NCBI GenBank assembly: GCA_003755025.1
Contig: RJVL01000005.1
Span: 44,685-108,684, forward strand
Direction of reading: 5' to 3'
DNA length: 64,000 bases
Source: Diaphorobacter nitroreducens
Lineage (GTDB): Bacteria; Pseudomonadota; Gammaproteobacteria; Burkholderiales; Burkholderiaceae_C
In this document: in pieces, positions 27,867 through 39,552 of the stretch
Position numbering within the stretch: position 1 is the first letter of the stretch
Layout: the number at the start of each line of letters is the position of its first letter
The notes under the pieces: model-generated
Databases searched by the model: none
What the model was told of the DNA's origin: nothing
What the model saw: only the letters and a program-made list of their open reading frames with translations
Program-made: the position numbers and the translations under genes

Positions 27867-28028
27867 CATGACCTTCCCCCCGCTCTGGATGGCACGCGCC
27901 AGTCCGCCGCCGCGGCGCCGCGGGCGATGGCGAAGTACCGCGCCTCCGCCCGACGGCAATGACCGTCCCCTAACAAACACCAACCTACGGCAATTGCAAA
28001 TCACAACCCAAGTTTCAGGAGCACCATC
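27867..28028 (+). other. ftsA-ftsZ spacer (ftsZ leader)
   Basis: A 162 nt gap, the longest between dcw genes here. The second half (27975-28020) is AC-rich and unstructured compared with its surroundings and ends in CAGGAG 7 nt before the ftsZ ATG. It could hold an extra ftsZ promoter, but I see no convincing -35/-10 pair. Confidence 0.4.
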
Positions 28029-29258
28029 ATGACCATCGAAATGATCGAGTCCGAAGAGTTCAACCAGGGCACGCAGATCAAGGTGATCGGTGTCGGCGGG
28101 GGCGGCGGCAACGCCGTCGAGCACATGATCTCGCGCAACGTGCAGGGCGTGGAGTTCGTCACGGCCAACACCGACGCGCAGGCGCTCACCCGCAGCACGG
28201 CGCATCGCACCATCCAACTGGGCGCAAGCGGCTTGGGCGCAGGCAGCAAGCCTGACAAGGGCCGCGAGGCCGCCGAGGCTGCGCAGGAGGACATCCGCCA
28301 GGCCATCCAGGGCTCGCACATGCTGTTCATTACCGCCGGCATGGGCGGCGGCACGGGCACGGGCGCTGCGCCCGTGATCGCGCGCGTGGCCAAGGAGATG
28401 GGCATCCTCACGGTGGGCGTGGTCACCAAGCCCTTCGACTGGGAGGGCGGGCGCCGCATGAAGAACGCCGACGATGGGCTGGCTGAGCTCGAAGCCAACG
28501 TCGACTCGCTGATCGTCGTGCTCAACGAGAAGCTGCTGGAGGTGCTGGGCGATGACATCACCCAGGAAGAAGCCTTCGCGCACGCCAACGATGTGCTCAA
28601 GAACGCGGTCGGCGGTATCGCCGAGATCATCAACGAGTACGGCCAGGTGAACGTGGACTTCGAGGACGTGCGCACCGTGATGGGCGAACCCGGCAAGGCG
28701 ATGATGGGCACGGCCACGGCCAGCGGCCCGGATCGCGCGCGCATCGCGGCCGAGCAGGCGATCGCCTGCCCGCTGCTCGAAGGTATCGACCTGTCGGGTG
28801 CCAAGGGCGTGCTGGTGCTGGTCACGGCAAGCAAGGGCAGCCTCAAGCTGGCCGAATCGCGGCTGGCAATGAACACCATCAACGCCTACGCCTCGCCGGA
28901 CGCGCATGTGATCTTCGGTGCGGCATACGACGACACGCTGGGTGACGAGATCCGCGTGACCGTGGTGGCCACGGGCCTGTCGCGCCAGAACGCGCGCCGC
29001 CAGCCCATGCAGGTGGTGCAGGGCAGCCTGCGCACCGGCACGGACAACGTGGCGTACCAGATGCCGATGGCCGGCGCAGCGGTCGGAGTTTCCGCCGGCA
29101 TGGTGGGCGGTGCGGCCCAGGCCGACTACGGCAGCATGGCCGTGCCGAGCGTCTGGCGCACCAACCGTTCCGTGGCCACGGCGCGCGTGGATGCGCTGTC
29201 TTCGGGCGGCATGGACGAACTGGAGATTCCGGCCTTCCTGCGCAAGCAGGCGGACTGA
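28029..29258 (+). CDS. ftsZ: Cell division GTPase FtsZ
   Basis: 409 aa tubulin homologue forming the Z-ring. The tubulin signature GGGTGTG is at residues 106-112, preceded by VIGVGGGGGNAVEHM. The C-terminal linker runs from about residue 320 and ends with the conserved peptide DELEIPAFLRKQAD that binds FtsA and ZipA-type partners. It is the last gene of the dcw operon and is followed by a strong terminator. RBS CAGGAG. Confidence 0.99.
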   Translation: MTIEMIESEEFNQGTQIKVIGVGGGGGNAVEHMISRNVQGVEFVTANTDAQALTRSTAHRTIQLGASGLGAGSKPDKGREAAEAAQEDIRQAIQGSHMLFITAGMGGGTGTGAAPVIARVAKEMGILTVGVVTKPFDWEGGRRMKNADDGLAELEANVDSLIVVLNEKLLEVLGDDITQEEAFAHANDVLKNAVGGIAEIINEYGQVNVDFEDVRTVMGEPGKAMMGTATASGPDRARIAAEQAIACPLLEGIDLSGAKGVLVLVTASKGSLKLAESRLAMNTINAYASPDAHVIFGAAYDDTLGDEIRVTVVATGLSRQNARRQPMQVVQGSLRTGTDNVAYQMPMAGAAVGVSAGMVGGAAQADYGSMAVPSVWRTNRSVATARVDALSSGGMDELEIPAFLRKQAD

Positions 29259-29295
29259 AGCTCCACCGGCGCCACGACCAAGGTGCCTGAATGAG

Positions 29296-29324
29296 AAAGC
29301 CGCTGGCGTGCCAGCGGCTTTTTC
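29296..29324 (+). terminator. Rho-independent terminator of the dcw operon
   Basis: Perfect 11 bp stem AAAGCCGCTGG / CCAGCGGCTTT with a 4 nt loop (cgtg) followed by T residues, 38 nt after the ftsZ stop. Confidence 0.92.
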
Positions 29325-29399
29325 ATGTGCGGTCGCGCATCCGCATGACGTGCGCTACACGGCGCGCGCTGGCGCCTGCGGGCGCCGCACGGATCGGCG

Positions 29400-31139
29400 T
29401 CAGAACGACTCCCAGTCGCCGTCGTCCGGGCCGGCGCCGGGCGCCTTGGCGGGCTTGGCCTGTAGCGCGGGTGCCGCGGGAGTGGACAGAGTGCGAGGTG
29501 CGCTTGCGGCCGGGCGCGCCGCGGGGGGGGCAGCACGCGTGGGCGCCGTGGCGGGGCGGGGCCGCTGTACCTCGCCTGCCTGCACGCGGAACAGCGCCAC
29601 CACGTCCGTCAGCTTCATGGCCTGCTCGCGCAGGCTGGCCGCCGCGGCGGTGGATTCCTCCACCAGCGCGGAGTTCTGCTGCGTCATCTGGTCAAGCTGG
29701 TGCATGGCGGTGCTGACCTGGGCAATGCCCTGGCTTTGCTCGGAGGTGGCGGCGCGCACTTCGCCAATGATGTCCGTCACCCGCTGAACGCTGCTGACGA
29801 TCTCGGTCATGGTGCTGCCGGCGCTGTCCACCAGTGTCGTGCCGGAGCGGACCTTTTCCACCGAATCGTTGATCAACGCCTTGATTTCCTTGGCGGCTTG
29901 CGCACTGCGCTGCGCGAGTGTGCGGACTTCTCCGGCCACCACGGCAAAGCCCCGGCCTTGTTCGCCGGCGCGCGCGGCCTCCACGGCAGCGTTGAGCGCC
30001 AGGATGTTGGTCTGGAAGGCGATACCGTCGATCACGCCGATGATGTCGCTGATCTTGCCGCTGCTGGCGTTGATGCCTTCCATGGTGCTCACCACCTGGG
30101 ATACCACGTCCCCGCCGCGTGCCGCCACCTGCGCGGCCGATGCGGCCAGTTGGTTGGCGGTCTGGGTGGCGTCGGAGGTCTGGCGCACCGTGCTGGAGAG
30201 CTCTTCCATGCTGCTGGCCGTGGCCTGCAGGTTGCTGGCCGTGTCCTCGGTGCGATGGGCCAGGTCGTTGTTGCCCTGCGCGATCTCGCTGGCCGCGGTG
30301 GCAATGCTGTCTGAGGCGCTGCGCACCTCAACCACGAGGCGGCGCAGCGAGGCCACCATCTGCGACAGCCCATCCATCAGCGATCCTGCGGGCGCGGGAG
30401 GGATGGCGGTGTCCAGATGGCCCTGCGCGACTTCCGACATGACGCTCATGGCGTGGGCGGGTTCGCCGCCGATCTGGCGCACCACCGAGCGGAACACCGC
30501 AAACCCGACCACTCCCACGGCAAGGGTGACGATCGCGACCACCAGCAGGTCGGTCAGCAGCGCCTGGCGCACTGCGGCATCGATATCGTCGGTGTACAGG
30601 CCGGACCCCACCATCCAGTTCCATCCATCGATGCGCACGGCGTATTGCAGCTTGGGTGCGAGCGTCTGCTCGCCAGGGCGCATGAACCTGGCAGAGACAT
30701 ACGCCTTGCCATCCTTGCTGCGCTGCAGTGCGTCCGTGATCTGTTTGAGCAGGTCGTTGCCATCGCCGTCCTTGAGCTTGCCGGCCATGTCCTGGCCTTC
30801 CCACTCGGGCTTGATGGGGTGCATCACGCCGCGGCTGTCCATGGTCCAGATGTAGAAATACTCGGTCTTGCCTTCCGCGCCGCCGTAGCGCGACAGGCGC
30901 AGGGCTTCCTTGGCGGCCTTCTGCGCGTCCTCTACGCTCATCGCGCCCTTGTCGGCCGCTTCCTTGTAAGCGGCGACGATGCTGTGCGCCGTCTGCACGG
31001 CGGTGGTCAGGGTTTCCTTGCGGGCGTCGATGATGAGCTTGCGCTCCTGCAGCAACGACAGGGTCGACATCACGATCAGCGCGAGCAGCGCCGTTCCCAG
31101 CATGGCAAGAATCTTCATCTTGAGGCTGAGCTTGGTCAT
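29400..31139 (-). CDS. Methyl-accepting chemotaxis protein with Cache domain and CheR-docking pentapeptide
   Basis: 579 aa. An N-terminal membrane segment (residues about 8-30), a periplasmic single-Cache sensor (residues about 35-185; [24 protein letters not shown] is typical of sCache_2), a second membrane segment (about 190-212), HAMP-like region and a cytoplasmic signalling domain with the invariant tip [41 protein letters not shown]. After a Pro/Ala-rich linker it ends in DWESF, which resembles the NWETF pentapeptide that recruits CheR/CheB in enteric receptors. The ligand is unknown, but sCache_2 receptors often sense small organic acids. It lies between ftsZ and lpxC on the opposite strand. 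Confidence 0.93.
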   Translation of the reverse strand: MTKLSLKMKILAMLGTALLALIVMSTLSLLQERKLIIDARKETLTTAVQTAHSIVAAYKEAADKGAMSVEDAQKAAKEALRLSRYGGAEGKTEYFYIWTMDSRGVMHPIKPEWEGQDMAGKLKDGDGNDLLKQITDALQRSKDGKAYVSARFMRPGEQTLAPKLQYAVRIDGWNWMVGSGLYTDDIDAAVRQALLTDLLVVAIVTLAVGVVGFAVFRSVVRQIGGEPAHAMSVMSEVAQGHLDTAIPPAPAGSLMDGLSQMVASLRRLVVEVRSASDSIATAASEIAQGNNDLAHRTEDTASNLQATASSMEELSSTVRQTSDATQTANQLAASAAQVAARGGDVVSQVVSTMEGINASSGKISDIIGVIDGIAFQTNILALNAAVEAARAGEQGRGFAVVAGEVRTLAQRSAQAAKEIKALINDSVEKVRSGTTLVDSAGSTMTEIVSSVQRVTDIIGEVRAATSEQSQGIAQVSTAMHQLDQMTQQNSALVEESTAAAASLREQAMKLTDVVALFRVQAGEVQRPRPATAPTRAAPPAARPAASAPRTLSTPAAPALQAKPAKAPGAGPDDGDWESF

Positions 31140-31346
31140 GGGGGCTTTCTCCGAAATTCGCCAAGATGGCGAGTTTTGTAAACATTTATTAACATAATTA
31201 TCGCATTTGTTCCAATTTTGTTCGGCGACGCGCTCGTTGTCCGTATGTCAGCGCTTCTGCAGATCGACGCGCAGCGCAGGCGGCAGAACGTTTCGCTGCT
31301 ATCAACGTCATAGAAAAGGGGTACTGCCGGCCCGTGTCTGGCCGCC

Positions 31347-31352
31347 TAAAAT
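31347..31352 (+). promoter_or_regulatory. -10-like box of a probable leaderless promoter, lpxC
   Basis: TAAAAT followed by 6 nt (cggcgg) and the lpxC ATG at 31359. Part of the same recurring arrangement as at dapF, rodA and tldD. Confidence 0.5.
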
Positions 31353-31358
31353 CGGCGG

Positions 31359-32282
31359 ATGCTTCAGCAACGCACCATCAAGACCCTGACCCGCGCCGTG
31401 GGCGTAGGCCTGCACAGCGGCCAGCGGGTCGAGTTGACGTTGCGCCCGGCACAGCCGGACACGGGGATCGTGTTCCGCCGCGTGGATCTGCCGGAGCCGG
31501 TGGACATTCCCATTACCGCCACGGCCGTCGTGGATACGCGCATGGCCTCGACCATTGGCGCTGGTGGTGCGAAGGTGCATACCGTGGAGCACCTCATGTC
31601 GGCCTGCGCAGGGCTGGGGCTGGACAACCTCTACATCGACATCACGGCGGAGGAGGTGCCGATCCTCGACGGATCGTCCGCTTCCTTCGTGTTCCTGCTG
31701 CAAAGCGCGGGGGTGGAGTTGCAGAACGCGCCCAAGCGCTTCATACGGGTCAAGCGCCCCGTGGAAGTGCGTGAAGGCACGGGCCAGCAGCTCAAGTGGG
31801 CGCGGCTGGAGCCCTACCATGGCTTCAAGCTGCGCTTCGACATCGACTTCGCCCACCCCGCCGTGGATTCCACCGGGCAGAGCGTGGAGTTCGATCTGGG
31901 CGAAGGCAACTACGCGCGCGACATTGCGCGCGCCCGCACCTTCGGCTTCACGAAGGACGTGGAGATGCTGCGCTCCAGCGGCCTGGCGCTGGGTGGCGGG
32001 CTGGACAACGCCATCGTCATGGACGACTACAAGGTGCTCAACGCCGATGGCCTGCGCTACGACGCCGAGTTCGCCCGCCACAAGATCCTCGATGCCATGG
32101 GTGACCTGTACCTGGTGGGCAAGCCGCTGCTGGCGGCCTATAGCGCCTTCCGCTCGGGCCACGCCATGAACAACCTGCTGTTGCGCGAACTGCTGGCCCA
32201 CGAGGATGCGTGGGAGATCGTGACCTTCGAGAATGAGCGCCAGGCGCCCGCAGGTTTCACACAGCCGGTGCGTGCCTGGTAA
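31359..32282 (+). CDS. lpxC: UDP-3-O-acyl-N-acetylglucosamine deacetylase
   Basis: 307 aa zinc amidase catalysing the committed step of lipid A synthesis. Zinc ligands are visible: H78 in HTVEHLMSA, and H241 and D245 in [10 protein letters not shown]. The N-terminal [18 protein letters not shown] and the [10 protein letters not shown] loop match the family. In many proteobacteria lpxC directly follows ftsZ; here a chemoreceptor gene on the other strand intervenes and lpxC seems to have its own promoter. Confidence 0.98.
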   Translation: MLQQRTIKTLTRAVGVGLHSGQRVELTLRPAQPDTGIVFRRVDLPEPVDIPITATAVVDTRMASTIGAGGAKVHTVEHLMSACAGLGLDNLYIDITAEEVPILDGSSASFVFLLQSAGVELQNAPKRFIRVKRPVEVREGTGQQLKWARLEPYHGFKLRFDIDFAHPAVDSTGQSVEFDLGEGNYARDIARARTFGFTKDVEMLRSSGLALGGGLDNAIVMDDYKVLNADGLRYDAEFARHKILDAMGDLYLVGKPLLAAYSAFRSGHAMNNLLLRELLAHEDAWEIVTFENERQAPAGFTQPVRAW

Positions 32283-32300
32283 CGGACGGGGGACGCGTGC

Positions 32301-32477
32301 ATGTTGATCTTCCGATGGGCTGTCCTTCTGCTGCTGCTGGCTGCTGGCGTGTCGTTTGCCTTTTTTGCCGCTACGGGACAGCAGCGCTACAAGCGTTTTG
32401 GACTGGTCATCGTCAAATGGACCGTGATCGCGGCGTCCATGTTCTTCCTGGTGCTGATCCTCGAGCGTCTGCTGTAA
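32301..32477 (+). CDS. Small two-helix membrane protein, 58 aa
   Basis: Starts MLIFRWAVLLLLLAAG. Two hydrophobic segments (residues about 4-24 and 36-55) are separated by a short polar loop GQQRYKRFG, giving a hairpin membrane protein. The reading frame is preceded by GGACGGGGGACG, a possible ribosome-binding region, and lies 18 nt after lpxC on the same strand, so it may be co-transcribed. I do not recognise a family. The composition (long hydrophobic runs in a GC-rich genome) makes it more likely real than chance. Confidence 0.7.
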   Translation: MLIFRWAVLLLLLAAGVSFAFFAATGQQRYKRFGLVIVKWTVIAASMFFLVLILERLL

Positions 32478-32503
32478 GGCACCTTGCTGGCGGTCAAGTC
32501 GCC

Positions 32504-32509
32504 TATACT
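32504..32509 (+). promoter_or_regulatory. -10 element upstream of the thiC riboswitch
   Basis: TATACT just before the first riboswitch stem. A TTGCTG at 32484 is only 14 nt away, so the -35 is unclear. Confidence 0.45.
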
Positions 32510-32510
32510 C

Positions 32511-34566
<2,056 letters not shown>

Positions 34567-34617
34567 CCCACGCAAAGCCGCCGGCCTGTCATGCCCGGCC
34601 GGCTCCAAGTGACCGTA

Positions 34618-36243
34618 TCAGGCCGCGGCCAGCAGCCGGGTGGGCATGGGCGACGGCAGTGCGTGCGCCAGTTCACCCGGCAGGCGAAAGCGGCTGACCT
34701 GCGCCGCCAGCTCATGGGCCTGGCCGCGCAAACTCTCGGTGGCGGCCGCGGACTCTTCCACCAGGGCCGCGTTCTGCTGGGTCATCTGGTCCAGCCGCGA
34801 CAGGGCCGAGTGGATGGAGAGGATGTCCTGCTGCTGCGCATGGTGGCTGGAGCGTATGTCGGCCATCGTGCGTGCGGCGTCCTGGATGGCCGCTACCACC
34901 TGCTCCATGGTCCGCCCCGCATCAGCGGCCAGGGTGGCGCCGGCATCCACCTGCTGCACGGACGCCTGGATCAGTGCCTTGATCTCTCGCGCGGCCTCGG
35001 CCGAGCGGTTCGCCAGGCTGCGCACTTCGCTGGCCACCACCGCGAAACCGCGGCCCTGTTCGCCGGCACGTGCGGCTTCCACCGCGGCGTTCAACGCCAA
35101 GATGTTGGTCTGGAACGCGATCGAGTCGATCATGCCCGTGATGTCGCCGATCTGGTGCGCGCTGTGGGCCACTTGCTGCATGGTCTGCTCCATGCGCGTC
35201 ACCACGTTGCTGCCTTCGTGCGCGGTGGCTGCCGCCTGTGCGGCGCGTGCCTCGGCATGCTCGGCGGTCTCGGCCGATTGTTGAACGGCGCGTGTCACAT
35301 GCTCCAGCGCGGCGGCCGTTTCCTGCAGGCTGGCTGCGGCCTCCTCGGTGCGGGTGGACAGGTGGGCGTTGCCGTTGGCCATCTCGGACGAAGCCGTGTG
35401 CAGGCTGTGCACGGAGGTGCTCACCTGTCCCGCCAGGCTGCGCAGCGCGGACTGCATGACCGACAGAGACGTCAGCATGTGCCCGGTTTCGTCCCGGTCG
35501 TGGCCCACGATGTCCTGGCGCAGGTCCAGCCCCGCAACACGCTGCGCGGTGTCGCTGGCCAGTGCAATGGGCCGCGTGATGCTGCGCACCAGCCACAGCG
35601 CGAGCAGGGTGCCCAGCACCAGGGACAGGCTGCCGAATGCCAGCAGCGACCAGCGCGCCTGCTGGCTCCAGCCGCCCACGGCCAGGGCGGCCGTGTCGAT
35701 GGACTGGCGCTGCGACTGCGTGAGCGCATCCAGCGACCCCAGCAATGCCTGGGACGCGGGCAGGAAGCGCTCGCCATACACCTGCTGAATGCGTGACGTG
35801 AGGCCGAAGTCGCGTGCTTGCACCAGTGCGGCCTGGGCCTCGTGGAACTCGGCGGCCCGCGCCTTCACGCGGGACAGCAGTTCCTCATCGGCTGTGCCGG
35901 CCAGCCGCTGCGCCAGGGTGGCTACCAGCCTGTCGTACTGCTGCTGCGTAGCGGCAATGTCGGCGCCGATGGCTTGCCCCACCTCGGGTTCTGAACTCAA
36001 GGCCACGGCCTTGTAGCGCTCGGCATTGATGGCCTGCAGCCGATAGGCGTCGGCCACCAGTCGTTCGTTGGCCACGCTGTGCTGAACCATGTCGTCGGTC
36101 GACTGGCCGATGTGTCGCAGCGACCACACGCCGATGGCCGAGCCGACCAGACTCAGCGCCAGCACCGTCATGAACAGGCCCACCAGCCGGCGACCCAGCG
36201 GGCCGATGGAAAGAGAGCGGGTAGGGGAAGAAGAGAAGGACAT
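34618..36243 (-). CDS. Methyl-accepting chemotaxis protein (four-helix-bundle sensor)
   Basis: About 541 aa from the ATG at 36243. Membrane segments at residues about 15-38 and 195-220 flank a helical periplasmic sensor of the Tar/4HB type (MVQHSVANERLVADAYRLQAINAERYKAVAL). HAMP domain VRSITRPIALASDTAQRVAGLDL, and signalling tip [41 protein letters not shown]. It ends LLAAA without a CheR pentapeptide. The start is uncertain: the frame stays open upstream and no ribosome-binding site precedes 36243. It is divergent from the next receptor across a 254 nt spacer. Confidence 0.88.
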   Translation of the reverse strand: MSFSSSPTRSLSIGPLGRRLVGLFMTVLALSLVGSAIGVWSLRHIGQSTDDMVQHSVANERLVADAYRLQAINAERYKAVALSSEPEVGQAIGADIAATQQQYDRLVATLAQRLAGTADEELLSRVKARAAEFHEAQAALVQARDFGLTSRIQQVYGERFLPASQALLGSLDALTQSQRQSIDTAALAVGGWSQQARWSLLAFGSLSLVLGTLLALWLVRSITRPIALASDTAQRVAGLDLRQDIVGHDRDETGHMLTSLSVMQSALRSLAGQVSTSVHSLHTASSEMANGNAHLSTRTEEAAASLQETAAALEHVTRAVQQSAETAEHAEARAAQAAATAHEGSNVVTRMEQTMQQVAHSAHQIGDITGMIDSIAFQTNILALNAAVEAARAGEQGRGFAVVASEVRSLANRSAEAAREIKALIQASVQQVDAGATLAADAGRTMEQVVAAIQDAARTMADIRSSHHAQQQDILSIHSALSRLDQMTQQNAALVEESAAATESLRGQAHELAAQVSRFRLPGELAHALPSPMPTRLLAAA

Positions 36244-36497
36244 GCGCGTGTTCGGGGTGAGCAAAGCCCTGGGGCCGAACCGCACTATGGACAAAGATTG
36301 TGACAATATGTTTTCTAGGCATGCCTTGCCGCGTTCCCTAAGCCCCATCTCACCAGAGACAACGGGACCGTGATTACCCTGCCTTGGGATTGAGCGCTTG
36401 CAACATACAGTTGCATTCCGGTCCGCCCACGAGGCGGTATCTCTGCCATGGCGTGGAACTTGCACACGCCGGTCATCATGTTCAGCAAAGGAATGCC

Positions 36498-38150
36498 ATG
36501 AGGGTTCTGGGGCAGCTTTCCATTCGCGCGCGGCTGTATTTCGCCACGACTTTTTCCCTGGTCCTGCTGACTGCAGTGGGCGCTCTGGGCTACGTTGCGC
36601 TCGACCGCTCGCGCAGCACGCTGCAAGAGCTGTTTGCGCGGCAGGTGCAAACGCTCACCGACATGGCCGAACTTCGCACCGGCTTGGGGCACCTGCGCCG
36701 TGCCGAGAAGGACATCATCATCAACTTCAACAACGCCGTGGAGGTGCAGGCGCTGCGTGAGGGCTGGAGCCGCCAGTTGGATGCGCTGCGCAAGAGCATG
36801 GCGCAGGTGCGCGAGGTGCAGGCCGGCAACGTGGAATTCACCGGCGCACTGGACAAAGCGCTGGCCGAGGTCGGGCAGTACGAAGGCGGGCTCGTGCCGA
36901 TCTTCGACCAGATCGAGCGCGCCCTGCTCGATGGCGCGGGTGCGGGGGCGTATGCCGAGCGTTTCAAGGCCCACATGGACACCACCGATGCCCTGCTGGC
37001 CAGCCTGGCCACGCAGGCGCGCGGCCACATGGAAGAGGCGCGCGCCGCCCTGGACCAGCGCACCGCCACCATGTCCACGCTGATTGCTGCAGCCGTGCTG
37101 TTGGGGTTGGCGGTGCTGGTGCCGCTGACGTTGTTCAGCGTGCGTTCCATCACGCAATCGCTGGAGCAGGCGCGCGCGCTGGCCGAGCGCATTGCCGCGG
37201 GCGACCTGTCGCATGCGGTGCAGTCCCGCCAGCGTGACGAGATCGGCAACCTCGTCGCTGCCATGGGCCGCATGCAGGATGCGCTGCGCACCCTGGTGGG
37301 CCAGGTGCAGCAGGCCGCGGGCAGCATCGCCACGGCCAGTGACGAGATCGCCCTGGGCAACCAGGACCTGAGCCAGCGCACCGAGCAGACCGCCGCCAGC
37401 CTGCAGCAGACCGCCTCGTCCATGGAGTTGCTCACCGGCACGGTGCAGCACAGTGCCGAATCGTCCCGCCAGGCCAGCGGGCTGGCGGCCAACGCGGCCG
37501 AGGTGGCGGTGCGCGGCGGCGCGGTGGTTGCGCAGGTGGTGCAGACCATGGGCGAGATTTCCGACAGCTCGCGGCGCATCGGCGACATCACGGGCGTGAT
37601 CGACTCCATCGCGTTCCAGACCAACATCCTGGCACTCAATGCCGCCGTGGAGGCCGCGCGCGCCGGCGAACAGGGCCGGGGCTTCGCCGTCGTGGCCAGC
37701 GAGGTGCGCAGCCTGGCGCAACGCAGCGCCGACGCCGCCAAGGAAATCAAGGCGCTGATCGGCGCCTCCGTCGAGCGGGTGGAGGGCGGCTCGCGCCTGG
37801 TGGCGCAGGCGGGCGAGACCATGACCGAGATCGTGGCCAGCGTGCGCCGGGTTTCCGACATCGTGGCCGAGATCACCAGCGCGGCCGCCGAGCAGGCGGG
37901 CAGCATTGGCCAGGTGGGCCAATCGGTCAGCCACCTGGATCAGATGACGCAGCAGAACGCCGCGCTGGTGGAAGAGTCCGCAGCCGCGTCGCAGTCGCTG
38001 CGCGACCAGGCGGGCCGACTGACCGAGGCGGTCAGCCGCTTCAAGCTGCAGGGCGGCGCGCCGCAGCCGGGGGCCGTGGCGTTGGCGCGCGCAACCGCCG
38101 CTCGGGAAATGGCGGACAAGGACGTTGGCTTGCCCGCGCTCGCTGCGTAG
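36498..38150 (+). CDS. Methyl-accepting chemotaxis protein (four-helix-bundle sensor)
   Basis: 550 aa. Starts [15 protein letters not shown] with AAAGGA upstream. Membrane segments at about residues 13-33 and 192-212; the periplasmic sensor contains [25 protein letters not shown], a 4HB-MCP pattern. [30 protein letters not shown] is followed by the signalling domain with the same [26 protein letters not shown] tip as its neighbours. No C-terminal CheR pentapeptide. Two chemoreceptors sharing an intergenic region could share regulation. I found no clear FliA promoter in it. Confidence 0.93.
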   Translation: MRVLGQLSIRARLYFATTFSLVLLTAVGALGYVALDRSRSTLQELFARQVQTLTDMAELRTGLGHLRRAEKDIIINFNNAVEVQALREGWSRQLDALRKSMAQVREVQAGNVEFTGALDKALAEVGQYEGGLVPIFDQIERALLDGAGAGAYAERFKAHMDTTDALLASLATQARGHMEEARAALDQRTATMSTLIAAAVLLGLAVLVPLTLFSVRSITQSLEQARALAERIAAGDLSHAVQSRQRDEIGNLVAAMGRMQDALRTLVGQVQQAAGSIATASDEIALGNQDLSQRTEQTAASLQQTASSMELLTGTVQHSAESSRQASGLAANAAEVAVRGGAVVAQVVQTMGEISDSSRRIGDITGVIDSIAFQTNILALNAAVEAARAGEQGRGFAVVASEVRSLAQRSADAAKEIKALIGASVERVEGGSRLVAQAGETMTEIVASVRRVSDIVAEITSAAAEQAGSIGQVGQSVSHLDQMTQQNAALVEESAAASQSLRDQAGRLTEAVSRFKLQGGAPQPGAVALARATAAREMADKDVGLPALAA

Positions 38151-38186
38151 GGAAAGGCCCCAGAGGCAAGGGCCGCGTTCAGTCGT

Positions 38187-38747
38187 TCAGTAACTGCGCC
38201 CGGCCTTGTACATGGCGTGCTGGCGCCGCGTGAGCTGCGCGACCTCGCCCACGCGGGCCATGGCCGCGCCGGCGTGCGCGTGGGTGATGGCCAGGCCCAG
38301 GGCGTCGGCGGCATCGGTGCCCGGCAGGCCGGGCAACTCCAGCAGACGGCGCACCATCTCCTGCACCTGCGACTTGGCCGCGCGGCCGTGGCCTACCACG
38401 GCCTTCTTCATCTGCAGCGCGGTGTATTCGGCCACGGGCAGATTGGCATTCACCAGCGCGGTGAGCGCCGCGCCGCGCGCCTGGCCCAGCAGCAGCGTGG
38501 ACTGCGGGTTGACGTTGACGAAGATGATTTCCACCGCCGCCGTGCTGGGCTGGTAGCGCGCGGCCACTTCGCTCACGCCGTCGAACAGCACCTTGAGCCG
38601 GCCCGGCAGATCCCCCAGCGCGAGGCCCGTGGCGCGCCCCGTGGTGCGGATGGTGCCGCTGGCCACGTAGCGCAGGCGATGGCCGTCCACGTCCACCACG
38701 CCGAAGCCCGTGGTCTGCAGTCCGGGGTCGATGCCAAGGATTCTCAT
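38187..38747 (-). CDS. ruvC: Holliday junction resolvase RuvC
   Basis: 186 aa endonuclease. Acidic catalytic residues are visible: D7 in [15 protein letters not shown], the Glu in [15 protein letters not shown], and the Asp pair near the C-terminus in [16 protein letters not shown]. It resolves Holliday junctions with RuvAB, which are not encoded nearby. Upstream sequence on the minus strand gives TTTAAT a few nt before the ATG, supplied by the edge of a dispersed repeat. Confidence 0.96.
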
Positions 38748-38751
38748 GGAC

Positions 38752-38818
38752 TATTAAATTTATAGCTGTTTGCGCTTGCTGATATTGGCTTGGAGGCCGA
38801 TACTGCTTGTATAAATGA
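38752..38818. repeat. Dispersed palindromic repeat between ruvC and mtgA
   Basis: Sequence ttatagctgtttgcgcttgctgatattggcttggaggccgatactgcttgtataaat carries the family left arm (tagctgtttgcgcttg) and a diverged right half. It provides the upstream sequence of ruvC. Confidence 0.75.
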
Positions 38819-38826
38819 CACGTGGT

Positions 38827-39549
38827 TCAGGGCAACTCGCTGCGCCCCATGCGCGCCAGCAGCGCGCGCGTGCGCCCGGCCAGGTAGGCCGAGCCGGGCG
38901 CCTTCTCGAAGCGTTTGGGCGCCGGCAGCATCACGGCCAGGCGCGCGGCCTCGGGCGCGGTGAGCTGGCGTGCGCTCTTGCCGAAGTAGCGCTGCGCGGC
39001 GGCCTCGGCGCCGAACACGCCTGCCCCCCATTCCACGTTGTTCAGGTAGATCTCCAGGATGCGCTGCTTGGGCAGGAGCTGCTCCAGCGCCAGAGTGAGC
39101 ACGAATTCCTGCCCCTTGCGCACCAGGTTGCGCTCGCCCGACAGCAGCAGGTTCTTGGCCAGTTGCTGGGTGATGGTGGAGCCGCCGCGGATCTTGGGCG
39201 CGCGCCCCGTGGCCGACGGCCGGGCGGCCAGCTGCGCCTCGATGCGCGCATTGCGCTCCCAGGCCTTTTCGATGGCATCCCAGTCCACGCCGTCGTGGTT
39301 GACGAAGTTATCGTCCTCCGATGCGACCACCGCGCGCTTGAGGTGGTCGGATATCTGTGCGTACGGCACCCACTGCTGGCGCCAGCGCACGCCGCTGCCT
39401 TGGGACCATTGCGCCCAGGCCTCGGACCGCTGGAAGGTGGTGGATTCCGGGTCGATCACCGCCATGGCCGCGATGCGCGCCACGAAGAACAGCTGCAGCG
39501 CCAGCAGTGCCAGCAGCACCAGCATGCACCAGCGCAGTGCGCCCCGCAT
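38827..39549 (-). CDS. mtgA: Monofunctional biosynthetic peptidoglycan transglycosylase
   Basis: 240 aa GT51 family enzyme anchored by one N-terminal membrane segment (residues about 7-30). Catalytic Glu in VVASEDDNFVNHDGVDWDAI and the GGSTITQQLAKNLLLS block match the family. It polymerises lipid II into glycan strands. The start is next to the aroE stop (3 nt gap on the minus strand), in line with co-transcription from the upstream genes. Confidence 0.96.
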   Translation of the reverse strand: MRGALRWCMLVLLALLALQLFFVARIAAMAVIDPESTTFQRSEAWAQWSQGSGVRWRQQWVPYAQISDHLKRAVVASEDDNFVNHDGVDWDAIEKAWERNARIEAQLAARPSATGRAPKIRGGSTITQQLAKNLLLSGERNLVRKGQEFVLTLALEQLLPKQRILEIYLNNVEWGAGVFGAEAAAQRYFGKSARQLTAPEAARLAVMLPAPKRFEKAPGSAYLAGRTRALLARMGRSELP

Positions 39550-39552
39550 GCC

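Noticed and set aside
31300..31325. Fragment gctgctatcaacgtcatag upstream of lpxC as another repeat copy
   Set aside because: Only about 15 nt resemble the family and there is no second arm, so it is not distinguishable from chance.
36244..36497. FliA-type flagellar promoter between the divergent chemoreceptors
   Set aside because: No TAAA-N15-GCCGATAA-like match was seen on either strand.
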